From FEN-1219 sp963817615 (GTDB taxonomy: Bacteria; Pseudomonadota; Gammaproteobacteria; Steroidobacterales; Rariloculaceae), in NCBI GenBank assembly GCA_963817615.1, contig CAWFPH010000002.1:1550001-1614000 (forward strand): DNA of 64,000 nucleotides, written 5' to 3'. Of this stretch, positions 1 to 8,875 are shown piece after piece. How positions within the stretch are numbered: position 1 is the first letter of the stretch; every line of letters begins with the position of its first letter. Below the pieces are notes generated by a model, which saw nothing but the letters and a program-made list of their open reading frames with translations, was not told the origin of the DNA and searched no databases. Both the position numbers and the translations under genes were made by a program.

Positions 1-470
1 TCGACCTTGATGTCGTCGGGCCCGAGCGCGAACGCGATGTTCGTCGTGGGGCTCGCGGCCGCGATGTCGTCCGTGATCTTCACGGTGGCGGCCACGGAGT
101 CGGTAGTGATCATCTTGAAGCCGTTCGCCTTGATCCTCGCGACGACGGGTTTCAAGTCCGGCACCGAGAAGCCGATGTGGTTCACGGTGCTGCCGATGGT
201 GCCGCCGGTCGGCGCCTGCATCGGCCGGAAGAACAGGAACACGTTCGGAAACTCGATCACCTCGAGATTGTTCGTGCCGATGGTCGCGAGCTTGCCGCCG
301 AGCGTGTCGACGAAGAACCGCTTCTGAGCGGCCATGTTCGTGGTGTTGAAGTGATGATGGCCGTAGACGACCGGGCCCTTGGCCGTGATCGTCTGCGCCG
401 AGAGGCTCGCGGGTGTCGTTGCGAGCAGGGCGAGGCCGGCGACGAACAGCAACGCAGCGATTCTTTTCAT
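1..470 (-). CDS. Exported VOC (glyoxalase-fold) protein, 3' end cut by window edge
   Basis: Read on the minus strand from ATG at 470, the product begins MKRIAALLFVAGLALLATTP and has a signal peptide ending near SLSAQ. The mature part contains VVYGHHHFNTTN, FFVDTLGG and, later, TVNHIGFSVPDL, which is the two-half pattern of the vicinal oxygen chelate fold (metal-binding His in GHHH and NHIGF). The frame stays open to base 1, so the C-terminus is missing. A G-rich tract (gggggacccc) precedes the start and could serve as ribosome binding site. VOC members with signal peptides are usually uncharacterised dioxygenase or isomerase relatives; substrate cannot be told. Confidence 0.8.
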   Translation of the reverse strand, partial: MKRIAALLFVAGLALLATTPASLSAQTITAKGPVVYGHHHFNTTNMAAQKRFFVDTLGGKLATIGTNNLEVIEFPNVFLFFRPMQAPTGGTIGSTVNHIGFSVPDLKPVVARIKANGFKMITTDSVAATVKITDDIAAASPTTNIAFALGPDDIKV

Positions 471-907
471 GGGGTCCCCCGTTGACGATCCGTAAGGCGT
501 TGCGCGTCACGCCGAGCCGATCTCCCGGCCGGCATTCGCGGACGCGGCGCCCAGTCTAGCCGACGCCTTGTGTCGACGGATCGTGCGGTCGACGGCGCGA
601 CCGTTGCAAGGCGTTTCCGCGGAAACTCCGTTCATGCTGTCTGCGGAGTCTGCTCGAACGCCGATCGAACGTCTCGCCGAGGAGATTGCGGAGGGACGGG
701 CCGGGGCGTATATAACCGCTTACGCCGGTCGAGGCGACGCGGGCCGTCGAGCAGAAAGGGTGTCTCGTCCGCGGCCAAGCATCCGGCACTGAGGAACAAT
801 CAGCATCTCGGCCGCGAACAACCATCGCCCCGCCACTCGGGGCAATACAGGCCTCCACAACGTTCTAACGCACGCCAGCCGTGCATCACAAAGAATAAGG
901 GACCGCT
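471..907. other. Divergent intergenic region
   Basis: This gap lies between two divergently oriented exported-protein genes and should hold both promoters. Open frames here are short, mutually overlapping and lack recognisable protein features. I see no convincing repeat, tRNA or hairpin with a T-run. A purine-rich AATAAGGGA just before 908 is a plausible ribosome binding site for the rightward gene. Confidence 0.5.
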
Positions 908-1783
908 ATGCGCAAGAATGTGCTTGGAAGTCTAATCGAGTCGACGTTCGCAGCGATGATCCTGCTCGGAGCGGTGCAGAGTGCCTCCGCCGACGACGAC
1001 TGCTGCACGCCCGCTATCACCGCGAAGATCGCCGCAGCGGCGGGGTACGTCGACATCGTCGGCATCAAGCTCGGCATGCCGGCGCAGCAGGCGCTCGATC
1101 TCATCAAGGCCGACAATGCGGCTTTAAACACGCAACTGCAGAAGATGGACGTCGACCTGCAATACGCGACGACGCGCGTCCGTTCGTCCGGCCCAAAGAA
1201 GCAATGGGTCTCCGCGATCCAAAGCGCCACCGCCGACGGCAGCGAGTCGATCGAGGCCGACCTCAGCTTGCCGCCGACTTCACAAGTCGTCGTCTACCTG
1301 TCGCGCTCGCTCGCCTTTCCGATGAATGCCACGCCGACGGTGGACAACGTCATCGCCGGATTGAAGAAGAAGTACGGAGAGCCGACGACGTTGCAGCCGA
1401 TCGGCAGCCCGGAGCTCCGGTGGATCTTCGATTCTCAGGGACGACTGCTCAATCAGGCCGGGTTGGCCAAGCTTGGGGCCCCGGGCGGTTGCGATCCGGT
1501 TTCGGCCGTGCCGAACATCGAGCCTCCCGGTAGCGGCTACAGGGGGAAACTAGCGGTGACCAACGGGCAGTGCGAGAAGGCGGGCGTGACAGTTGTGAAA
1601 GCGGAGGTCAATCCGACGACAACCGGCGGCAGCATGGCGGGCAGGTTGATCGTCAGCATGGCCAGCATTCCGCTCTTGTACAACAGCGTCAACACGACCA
1701 ACGTTGCGCTGGACGACCTTCTCAAGAAGTCCGATGAGAAAGCGCACGAAGAGGCGAACAAGGTCGCTACGCCGAAGCTGTGA
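908..1783 (+). CDS. Exported protein of unknown function
   Basis: The 291-residue product has an N-terminal signal peptide (hydrophobic AAMILLGAVQSASA, cleavage before DDDCC). The segment near residues 50-60, VDIVGIKLGMPAQQALDLIK, resembles the short GMs-x-E-E-A-lik motif that opens SmpA/OmlA-like or related periplasmic repeats, and VDNVIAGLKKKYGEP later has the same flavour, so it may be a small periplasmic binding or assembly protein. Four cysteines are present (two adjacent at the mature N-terminus). No enzyme motif was found. It stands alone, with a 128-base gap to the amidase gene. I do not recognise the family. Confidence 0.75.
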   Translation: MRKNVLGSLIESTFAAMILLGAVQSASADDDCCTPAITAKIAAAAGYVDIVGIKLGMPAQQALDLIKADNAALNTQLQKMDVDLQYATTRVRSSGPKKQWVSAIQSATADGSESIEADLSLPPTSQVVVYLSRSLAFPMNATPTVDNVIAGLKKKYGEPTTLQPIGSPELRWIFDSQGRLLNQAGLAKLGAPGGCDPVSAVPNIEPPGSGYRGKLAVTNGQCEKAGVTVVKAEVNPTTTGGSMAGRLIVSMASIPLLYNSVNTTNVALDDLLKKSDEKAHEEANKVATPKL

Positions 1784-1911
1784 CGCATCGGCGACGCTTA
1801 AGACCTGCACGGCAGGTGGCGTACGCCTAGCGCGGCGCAATCGCAAAATGAGCCCGCCGATCGCGGCGCCGAAGCGTTGACGAGCGAGTGAGTGAGTAGA
1901 GTGGCAACGGG

Positions 1912-3765
1912 GTGAACGTCACGGGCAAAGTCGCGCGAGCCGCGCTCGCGATCGCCGTCGCGTTCGCATCGATCGGCGCGAGCATAGTGCCGGCGCGCGC
2001 TCAGCCTCCAGCGGGCGCATTCGCGGTCGAAGAGGCGACCATCGCGCAGATTCAGCAGGCGCTGCTGAAGAAGCGCATCACCACCGTCGGCCTGGTCGAG
2101 CGCTACCTGCAGCGGATCAAGGCGTACAACGGCACCTGCGTGAACGAGCCGCAGGGCATCCTCGGGCCCATCACGACCATCCCGCACGCCGGTCAAATCA
2201 ATGCGCTCGTCACGCTCAACCTGCGGCCGGCGAGCCGCGAGCGGTGGGGCTTCGACGCGCGCAAGGCGCGCAGCGTCACCGACGCCGCCGACAGCGCCGC
2301 GTCGATGCCCGACGCGCTCGAAACGGCGGCGGCGCAGGATCGCGAGCTCGCGCGCACCGGCCGCCTCGTGGGGCCGCTCCACGGCGTGGTGATGGCGATC
2401 AAAGACCAGTACGACACGTTCGACATGCGCACCACCGCCGGCGGCGACGTGCAGTACGCGAACGACCGGCCGCCGGACGACGCCACGTTCGTGCGGCGGT
2501 TGCGCGACGCCGGCGCGATCATTCTCGCGAAGTCGAACCTGGCGGAATACGCCGTGGACGGCGCGCGCAGCTCGTACGGCGGCACGTTCTGCAATCCGTA
2601 CGACACCGAGCGCGAGCCCGGCATGTCGAGCGCGGGCTCCGCGACCGCCGTGGCGGCCAACCTCGTGACCTGCGCGATCGGCGAGGAGACCGTCGTCTCG
2701 ATCCGCTGGCCCGCGTCGGTCAACAGCTTGGTCGGCCTCGCGCCGACGGTGGAGCTCGTGAGCCACGACGGCATGATCGGCGCCGGCATCAACATGCGCA
2801 CCGGCCCGATCTGCCGCACCGTCGCCGACGCCGCGAAGGTGCTCGACGTGATCGCCGGCTACGATGCGAAAGACCCGATCACGGCGTTCAGCGTCGGTCG
2901 CATGCCGCCGCGCGGCTACGCCGCGGCCGCGTCTCCGGGCCGCCTCGAGGGTCTCAAGATCGGCGTGATTCGCGAGTACATGGATCGCGAGCACTACACG
3001 AAGGCGGACGAGCAGAGCCTCGATCTCGTCGAGCGCGCGCTCGACGACTTGAAGAAGCTCGGCGCGACGGTGGTCGACCCCGGCCGCGGCGGCGCCCTGT
3101 TCAAGGACTGTTTCGATCGACTGGCGCCGACGCTGCTGCAGCGGCAGGATCCCGTGTCGCTGTTCGCGCTGAACACGACGGGCGTGCAGGGCGAGGATCG
3201 CTACCAGATCAACCGCTACCTTAAGGAGCGCGGCGACGCGAACATTCACTCGAATGCGGATCTGATCGCAAAGGCGCGGTTCTACGACGATCCGAACTTC
3301 CCGGATCGCCGCGCGTTCCGCGAGGCCGCGGAGCGCCAGACCACGTACGACCCGTCGCAACGATTGGCCGAGCGATTCGGCCTGCGGACGCTGCTCTTCG
3401 CGTGCATGCAGGAGCAGCGGCTCGATGCGCTCGTTTCGCCGATGTCGACGGTGCCGCCGCGCAAGCTGACCAATCCTCGCGAGCCCGCGGCCGGCGGTCG
3501 CACGCCGATCGGCTTTTCGCTGATCGGCCAGCAGGGCTTTCCGGCGATCACGGTGCCCGCGGGCTTCACGACCGAGGTTTGGGATCGCGAGCGCGACGAC
3601 GCCGGCGGAACTCGGCTCGTCGGACCGGTGCCCGCCGAGCTGCCGGTCGGCGTCGACTTCATTGCGCGGCCGTTCGAGGAGGCGTTGCTGGTTCGGATTG
3701 CCGCGGCGTACGAGGCGGCGACGCATCATCGGCGGGCGCCGGCGGAGTTTGGTGTCGTCGAATAG
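1912..3765 (+). CDS. Exported amidase-signature (AS) family hydrolase
   Basis: The GTG-initiated 617-residue product has a signal peptide (to about residue 30, PARAQ) and an amidase-signature core from residue 40 onward. AS enzymes hydrolyse amides with a Lys-cisSer-Ser triad. Here K164 (MAIKDQYD), S239 (GMSSAGS) and S263 (GEETVVSIRWPAS) keep the spacings 75 and 24 known for family members such as FAAH, so the triad looks complete. The usual TGGS glycines before the nucleophile are replaced by TVVS, and the Gly-rich loop reads GMSSAGS. The C-terminal part (GFSLIGQQGFPAITVPAGF) fits the family. Likely periplasmic; substrate unknown. An alternative start is not obvious. Confidence 0.92.
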   Translation: MNVTGKVARAALAIAVAFASIGASIVPARAQPPAGAFAVEEATIAQIQQALLKKRITTVGLVERYLQRIKAYNGTCVNEPQGILGPITTIPHAGQINALVTLNLRPASRERWGFDARKARSVTDAADSAASMPDALETAAAQDRELARTGRLVGPLHGVVMAIKDQYDTFDMRTTAGGDVQYANDRPPDDATFVRRLRDAGAIILAKSNLAEYAVDGARSSYGGTFCNPYDTEREPGMSSAGSATAVAANLVTCAIGEETVVSIRWPASVNSLVGLAPTVELVSHDGMIGAGINMRTGPICRTVADAAKVLDVIAGYDAKDPITAFSVGRMPPRGYAAAASPGRLEGLKIGVIREYMDREHYTKADEQSLDLVERALDDLKKLGATVVDPGRGGALFKDCFDRLAPTLLQRQDPVSLFALNTTGVQGEDRYQINRYLKERGDANIHSNADLIAKARFYDDPNFPDRRAFREAAERQTTYDPSQRLAERFGLRTLLFACMQEQRLDALVSPMSTVPPRKLTNPREPAAGGRTPIGFSLIGQQGFPAITVPAGFTTEVWDRERDDAGGTRLVGPVPAELPVGVDFIARPFEEALLVRIAAAYEAATHHRRAPAEFGVVE

Positions 3766-4153
3766 GACTCGAGAGGCGAGCGTGCCGCGTGCTCGACGTG
3801 GACTAACGCCAGGCACCCCGCTCGTGCGTTGCGGCCGCAGAGCCGAAAGAAGATCGAAAAGAGCTTCCAGTCCGGTTTGCGTGTCGGATTTTTCGTCGTG
3901 CCTGCTTAGCGTGTGGGTCGAGCGCGCGGGCGTTGGCCGCCTTCGTAATCGCGCATGACATCGATCCCGCGCGCCCGGCTGCTCAAGCGGTGCTAATTTT
4001 TTGTCCGCCGCGCCGACGTCCGGACGAAGCATGCCTTCGACGAGTTGCGAGACGGAGGCGTCGCACGACAGGCGAAAATGCGTAGCAGGTCTTCGCATTA
4101 GTCTCACCTAGAGGTATCGTGTGCAACCGTCCCACCCTTGGGGAGAGCTGCCC
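3766..4153. other. Intergenic, base composition falls toward the next gene
   Basis: No gene with recognisable product is visible. The stretch runs from the amidase stop to the low-GC nuclease-like gene and becomes visibly more AT-rich after about 3960, so the left boundary of a transferred segment may lie here. No terminator with a T-run or flanking direct repeat was recognised by eye. Confidence 0.4.
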
Positions 4154-5560
4154 GTGACCTTCTCCGAGATATCAGAGTTCATCAAGTCCGGCGAACGGTC
4201 CCGCTTAATCCCGGTCGTCGCAGACACGAGCCGGGAGGAGCGTGCCGTCTCGTCACTGCTGGCGGCATTTTCGATCGTACCGTCTTTGGCTTATTCGATG
4301 CTCCAAGACGTCGGAGGACCCACAAACCAGCGAGCGAGCATCCGTTGTTTCTCGCAAGTCGTGTTCAAAAGTTCTCCACCCGAGACCCGGTTACGCCCGG
4401 ATGGATTCATCGAGGTCGACAGTGGCCGCAAGGTTTGGAGGGCACTAGTGGAGGCGAAGATCGGGGGAACGGAACTCACGGTCGACCAAATCGAAGCGTA
4501 CCTCGATCTCGCACGGGCGCTTGGAATAGATGCGGTGATTACTATCTCCAATCAGTTTTCCACGTTACCAACGCACCACCCCGTCGCAATTAATAAGCAG
4601 AAGCTCAGAAGCGTTTCCCTCTACCATTTTTCGTGGCTCTCGCTCCTGACCAAGGCCAGACTTCTTTCTGAAGACAAATCAGTAGCGGATCCCGAGCAAG
4701 CATTCATCTTAAGTGAGTTGATTCGCTACCTCAGTCACGACTCTTGCGGCGTGTATGAGATGACCCGGCTCGGCAAAGAGTGGAAAGACGTATGCACGAA
4801 GGTACAAAACGGAACGCCCCTCGCGAGGAGTGACGAAGAAACGCGAACCGTCGTGTCGCTGTGGCATCAGCTGACCCGCTATTTGGCGCTTGAGCTGAGC
4901 GTCTCTGTTGGAAAGGCGGTAGATGTTTGGTTGCCACGTGCCTACATTAGAGATCCTGCGCAACGCTTGGTCACGGAATGCACGCAATTCGCGTCCACAT
5001 CGATTCTCTCCGCTGAGTTCGAAATACCGAACGCGGTGTCTCGATTGACTGTTGACGCCGACTTTTTGCGGCGCAGCCTCCGCTTCTCGATTGACGTCAA
5101 CACGCCGCAGGACAGAGTGCGTCCTACAGCTGCCGTGAACTGGGTGACTCGGCAACTGCAAGGTCTCAGCGACTCGACGGATACGCTTCTTCGAGTCTGC
5201 TGGGCCGGCCGAAGCCCAGACACGGCGGCTCCGATCTCTGCTGTTATCGGGGATGCGAGGACCGTTGTCCCGGAAGAAAAGAAGGACCTTCCGACGGGGT
5301 TCCAGGTTCAACGCGTTGTTGATCTCGCCGGTCGCTTCAAAGGATCCAGCACCTTCATTGAAGACGCGCGGCGTGAACTTCCACGATTCTACAAGGACGT
5401 TGTGCAGAACCTCTCGAATTGGGTACCGAAAGCACCGCTCTACAAGGAAAAAGCTGCGGAGGTCCCTTCCGATTCAGCCGGCGTTGCCCTGCCAGCGTCG
5501 GTCGAAGCTCGTGACCAAGTCGTACCTCCGGCCGATGGACCGCCAGCTGCCACTCGCTAG
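4154..5560 (+). CDS. PD-(D/E)XK nuclease-like protein, lower GC than neighbours
   Basis: The start at GTG 4154 is chosen because GGGGAGAG sits about seven bases upstream; a GTG at 4121 would add 11 residues. The 468-residue product carries RPDGFIEV (D83) and, 17 residues on, VEAKIGG (E100, K102), the D...E-x-K signature of the PD-(D/E)XK phosphodiesterase fold, followed by a predicted helix DQIEAYLDLARAL, as in restriction-like endonucleases. The rest has no recognised domain; the C-terminus is Pro-rich. GC is clearly lower (by eye low-to-mid fifties) than the flanks, which with the adjacent duplicated gene fragment suggests horizontal transfer. No methylase or helicase partner is adjacent. 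A stand-alone defence or stress role is only an inference. Confidence 0.65.
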   Translation: MTFSEISEFIKSGERSRLIPVVADTSREERAVSSLLAAFSIVPSLAYSMLQDVGGPTNQRASIRCFSQVVFKSSPPETRLRPDGFIEVDSGRKVWRALVEAKIGGTELTVDQIEAYLDLARALGIDAVITISNQFSTLPTHHPVAINKQKLRSVSLYHFSWLSLLTKARLLSEDKSVADPEQAFILSELIRYLSHDSCGVYEMTRLGKEWKDVCTKVQNGTPLARSDEETRTVVSLWHQLTRYLALELSVSVGKAVDVWLPRAYIRDPAQRLVTECTQFASTSILSAEFEIPNAVSRLTVDADFLRRSLRFSIDVNTPQDRVRPTAAVNWVTRQLQGLSDSTDTLLRVCWAGRSPDTAAPISAVIGDARTVVPEEKKDLPTGFQVQRVVDLAGRFKGSSTFIEDARRELPRFYKDVVQNLSNWVPKAPLYKEKAAEVPSDSAGVALPASVEARDQVVPPADGPPAATR

Positions 5561-5639
5561 CGTGGTTTTGCTGGTTTCGGTTGCCGTCGTGGTTCCATGC
5601 TCCCCAATGGGATGTATGCCGGCGAATCGAGCAAGTGGG

Positions 5640-6151
5640 CCGGGCTCGGTCATGCGCAAGCGCTCGTGGACCGTCATCTTCGCGCTGTGCGGCGAGGAGC
5701 CATCGATGAACGACTTGTCCGACAACGCCACGGTGTCGACGACGAGCGTGTCGCCTTCCCATCGGCCCGTCGAGTAGCCGGCGTAAGTCGGGTCCGCGAG
5801 CACCTGCGCCGACGGCTTGCGTCCGTCCAAGTAAACGCGACGGAGCGCATCCAAGTGCTCGCTGAAGAACGTGATCTTCTGCGCGTCTTGCATGACCTCC
5901 ATGCCGTATGCCGCGCTCATCATCGCGGGCACACCGGGCGGCAGGCAGTTCGCGGTGTTGTCGTACTCGTACGAGCCGCCGATCCGCGATTTCGCGATCA
6001 CGTTCCACTTCGCGAGGTATGCGGGCGTGAGCTTCGGCGCGTCGGGGCCGCACCCCTGCGAGCCGTCCGCTGTCGGCGAGGAACGGGTCGGCGGTGGCAG
6101 AGGCTCGCCCGGTCTGCGCACCGGCGGCGGCACACCGCCTTCGCCTTGGGC
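5640..6151 (-). pseudogene. Internal fragment of the DUF6152-type gene (direct-repeat copy)
   Basis: On the minus strand this segment is about 97 percent identical (17 mismatches by hand count over ~510 bases) to 9550-10062, the middle of the intact gene at 9403-10527. It encodes the part from the QGEGG/PPPVR region to HERLRMTEPG. At both ends the similarity stops abruptly, there is no signal peptide or DUF6152 domain, and the reading frame runs into unrelated sequence, so it should be non-functional. The remaining parts of 5561-6308 show no other gene. It lies directly downstream of the low-GC nuclease-like gene. Confidence 0.88.
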
Positions 6152-6308
6152 GCCGCCGCGCCGAAAGTGCACGGCAGAGTCGGCGCCGACGCGAAGGCGA
6201 TCGCGCAGCGCGTGCGCAGTCGAAAAGCTTCATCGGGTGAAATCTAACTCTATTCACCTCTCGACCGCGGCTGATCGTGTCTTCCTCACGGCATCGAAGA
6301 ACGGATTC

Positions 6309-7472
6309 CTACGGCCAGAGCGTGCTCTCGGCGAGTGCCTCCGCGAGCCGCGAGTGCGGCCACACTTCGATGCCGTCGGGCAGCTTGAGCACGCGCGAGC
6401 CGCCATAGACCAGTATCCGGCGCACGACGTTGCGCAGTTCGGCGATCGCGTCGAGCCCATCCGTGAGCCCGGAGGAGAATCGCTCCTTCGTCTTGACCTC
6501 GATCGCGAGGAACTCGCGCCCGCGGCGCAGCAGGAAATCGACCTCCAGCCGCGCGGGCGTCGGCGGCGACCAGTAGAAGATCTCGTCGAACACGTCGCCG
6601 ACCGAGGCATATGCGCGCAGCAGGTGCAGCACCCACCCTTCCATGAGGGGGCCGCGCTCTTCGGAGGTGAGCGGGCCGAGTTGGCGTTTGGTGGCTCGCA
6701 CCAACCCCGCGTCGATCCAGTAGAGCTTCGGCAGCTTGCGCTCGCGAACGCGCAGCTTGGCCTCGTAACCCGGAAGGCGAAAGATCAGCAACGTGTCTTC
6801 CAAGATGTCGAGATAGCCTTGCACGGTCGTGCGCGCGACGCCTGCGTCACGTGCAAGGCCGGCGACGTTGATCGCTTGACCGTGGAACAGGGCGGCGATC
6901 GGCAGGAACCGCGCGAAGCCGGGCAGATTGCGCACGAGCGCTTCGCCGCGTATCTCCTCGCGCAGATACAGCTGTACGTAGCTCTCCAACGTGGCGCGGC
7001 GATCCTGAGCGGTCCAGACGAGCGGAATCGTGCCGTACGCGAGCGCGGTCTCCAGATCGAAAAGCTTGCCGAGCTCTTCGGGGACGAACGGATGCAGCGA
7101 CTGATGGAGCGCCCGCCCCGCGAGCAGATTCGTTCCCGCGCTCTTGAGCTTGCGCGCGCTCGAGCCGAGCAGCGCGAACCGCAGCCGGCGGTCCTCGATC
7201 AGCTTGTGAACCTCGTTCAGCAGCGCCGGGACTCGCTGCACCTCGTCGAGGACCACCCAGGCCCCCGCTCGCAGCGCGCCGACTTCCGCCGCGAGGAGCG
7301 ATGGGTCGACGAGAAGCTCGTGATAACGCCGCTCGTCGAGCAGGTCGACGCGGTGCGCGGCCGGAAGCGCGTTTCGAGCCCATGTGCTTTTGCCCACGCC
7401 GCGCACGCCGAGCAGGAAAAAGCTCGAGGCCGGGGGTCGTAGCAATCTCGCAAGCTGGCGGTTGGACACCAT
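6309..7472 (-). CDS. AAA ATPase with DUF4143 C-terminus
   Basis: The 387-residue product has an N-terminal AAA_14-type P-loop domain: Walker A GVRGVGKST (residues 22-30), Walker B WVVLDEVQ (D76, E77), and a sensor-like LLGSSARKL. After LAGRA, a linker leads to the DUF4143 domain, which ends with VDFLLRRGREFLAIEVKTKE, a D...E-x-K arrangement reminiscent of PD-(D/E)XK folds. These proteins are widespread accessory ATPases of uncertain job, often near toxin-antitoxin genes as here. The length is normal for the family. It is divergent from the following antitoxin gene, with about 190 bases between starts. Confidence 0.92.
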   Translation of the reverse strand: MVSNRQLARLLRPPASSFFLLGVRGVGKSTWARNALPAAHRVDLLDERRYHELLVDPSLLAAEVGALRAGAWVVLDEVQRVPALLNEVHKLIEDRRLRFALLGSSARKLKSAGTNLLAGRALHQSLHPFVPEELGKLFDLETALAYGTIPLVWTAQDRRATLESYVQLYLREEIRGEALVRNLPGFARFLPIAALFHGQAINVAGLARDAGVARTTVQGYLDILEDTLLIFRLPGYEAKLRVRERKLPKLYWIDAGLVRATKRQLGPLTSEERGPLMEGWVLHLLRAYASVGDVFDEIFYWSPPTPARLEVDFLLRRGREFLAIEVKTKERFSSGLTDGLDAIAELRNVVRRILVYGGSRVLKLPDGIEVWPHSRLAEALAESTLWP

Positions 7473-7664
7473 GCAGGCACTTTACCACGAAAAGTGCCGG
7501 CTTTATGTGCAGACTATGGCGCATATCCGCGCTACGCGGCGATCACCGGCAGCAACGTCATCGTGTCGTTACCCGGAAATGTCGACCTTCGCGACTTGCC
7601 TATGCTTAAGTGGACCGCCGGCCCGCCGTGGCTCCAAAATGAGCACCGCTACGGAGCCACAGCG

Positions 7665-7961
7665 ATGTCGAACCTATCGATCAAGAACGTTCCCGACGCC
7701 TTATTGGCCAAACTGCGCAAGCGCGCCGCGCAGCATCATCGTTCGCTTCAGGGTGAGATCATGGCGTTGCTGACCGCCGCGGTGGAGTCGTCTGCGGGCG
7801 CCGCGGAGTCGGTAGCGACCCGCAAAACGTCGCGCGAGCGCCGCAGCAGTTTGCGTCGAATCGAGCAGATCGCCGCCGAGCATCGCGAGCGATGGAAGAA
7901 GCCGTTCAAACAGGGGCCGCGCGCCGTCGATCTCATCCGCACCGAGCGCGATGCCCGCTGA
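7665..7961 (+). CDS. FitA-like ribbon-helix-helix antitoxin
   Basis: The ATG at 7665 follows GGAG at 7654 and gives a 98-residue protein beginning MSNLSIKNVPDALLAKLRKR. Residues 1-40 match the Arc/MetJ-type ribbon-helix-helix of FitA and VapB-type antitoxins (strand NLSIKNVP, then helices ending EIMALLTAAV). The basic C-terminal part is expected to wrap the toxin. The stop overlaps the start of the PIN-domain gene by 11 bases, the usual toxin-antitoxin coupling. Such antitoxins normally repress their own promoter, which would lie in 7473-7664. A longer frame upstream to 7494 has no support. Confidence 0.88.
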   Translation: MSNLSIKNVPDALLAKLRKRAAQHHRSLQGEIMALLTAAVESSAGAAESVATRKTSRERRSSLRRIEQIAAEHRERWKKPFKQGPRAVDLIRTERDAR

Positions 7962-8387
7962 CCGCTCGCCGACGCTAATCGTCGCGGACGTTCGCAGCCG
8001 CTATTTGGCTCGTCCGCCGCTCGTCGTCGATTGCAGCGTCTTGGCCGCAGTCCTTTTCGACGAGCCCAATCGCGCGGAGGCCGCCCGTGCGCTCGCCGGC
8101 AAGGATTTGTGCGCGCCCGATCTCATCGCGGACGAGCTGGTCAGCGTCGCCGTGAAGAAATCTCAGCATGGGCTCGAAGACGTAGCGCGGCAGGCGCTCG
8201 TCGACTTCGCAGAGCTCGACCTCACTCGCTATTGGCCGGATGTCCACGCGCAATGGCGTCTCTCCATCGAATATGGACTGTCCGCCTATGACGCCGCCTT
8301 CTGTGGCTCGCGGCTGAGCTCGGGGCGCCGCTCGCCACCTTCGACGAGCGTCTTGGCGGCGCGGCCCGGCGACTGGCGAACGGCTAG
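7951..8387 (+). pseudogene. VapC/FitB-type PIN toxin, frameshifted near 8300
   Basis: The N-terminal part is a good PIN RNase domain: D27 (VVDCSVL), E62 (IADELVSV) and D114 (LSAYDAAF) are three of the four acidic residues. After AAF (8301) the frame turns into Arg/Pro/Ser-rich nonsense that ends at 8418. Reading from the preceding base instead restores the expected ending LWLAAELGAPLATFDERLGG and stops at 8385-8387, so one base has been lost near 8300. The fourth acidic residue (Asp of ATFDERL) lies in the lost frame, so the toxin should be inactive. A sequencing error is the other explanation. Confidence 0.8.
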
Positions 8388-8460
8388 GCCAACGTTGCGT
8401 CCTGCGCACGCCGCGTGACCTTCGGTTGGAGCTCCACGAGCCTGCCAGCCTCCTGCAGAG

Positions 8461-8643
8461 CTCGTGTTTCATGCGAATTACGAGGCGATGCAGTTCCTCA
8501 TCGACCGCGGCATCGACATGACGATCAAGGACCATCGCTGGAACGCCACGGCGCAAGGCTGGGCATTCCACGCGGCGAGGGACGAGAAGATGGCGCGATG
8601 GTTGGCGGAGGCGCAGCAGCGGCGCGAGCAGGGCTCGCGATGA
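8461..8643 (+). pseudogene. C-terminal remnant of an ankyrin-repeat protein
   Basis: The frame through 8461 reads HANYEAMQFLIDRGIDMTIK, then DHRWNATAQGWAFHAARDEKM and a stop at 8641-8643. This is one ankyrin-like helix pair plus the D-x-RWN-x-TAQGWA tail typical of the last repeat of bacterial ankyrin proteins. No further repeats can be read upstream; the sequence before 8455 is the end of the broken toxin and unrelated bases. An ATG at 8488 could start a 51-residue peptide, but without a clear ribosome binding site. I take it as a decayed gene end carried into this accessory stretch. Confidence 0.6.
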
Positions 8644-8689
8644 CGGCGTGCAGCGCGGAGGGGGCTCCGCCGTGGAATAGAATGCTGCG

Positions 8690-8875
8690 ATGGCCGGTTC
8701 CGTTCCCACCTCCCCGCAGCGGCTCGACGATCCCCACGACGAGTCCCTGGTGGATTGGTTTCTCTCGCTTCGGCCGGCCGAGCGTTTGGCGGAGCTCGAG
8801 TCCCGACTCGAGTTCTTTGCCGCCGCACGCCGCGATGACGAGCCCAAGCTTTCGCAGAATCCTCGAGCTACTTGA
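8690..8875 (+). CDS. Small acidic helical partner of the nucleotidyltransferase
   Basis: The 61-residue product (MAGSVPTSPQRLDDPHDESL...) is mostly helical, with LRPAERLAELESRLEFFAAA as a likely amphipathic helix. It overlaps the next gene by 41 bases in another frame, implying coupled translation. I recall small proteins of this shape directly before MNT-like nucleotidyltransferase genes, where one member is thought to act as antitoxin or adaptor; that role is inference. No clear Shine-Dalgarno is seen before the ATG. Confidence 0.55.
   Translation: MAGSVPTSPQRLDDPHDESLVDWFLSLRPAERLAELESRLEFFAAARRDDEPKLSQNPRAT

Noticed and set aside
1798..4107. 769-residue frame on the minus strand across the amidase gene
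   Set aside because: It is Arg/Ala-rich, has no recognisable domain and lies antisense to a gene with a full catalytic triad; high third-position GC keeps it open.
5871..7442. 523-residue plus-strand frame opposite the AAA ATPase
   Set aside because: It spans the duplicated fragment and the ATPase in antisense and shows no family pattern.
8415..8834. Upstream extension of the nucleotidyltransferase frame
   Set aside because: It overlaps the ankyrin remnant and the small partner gene and has no similarity to the family before the MTSPSFRR start.
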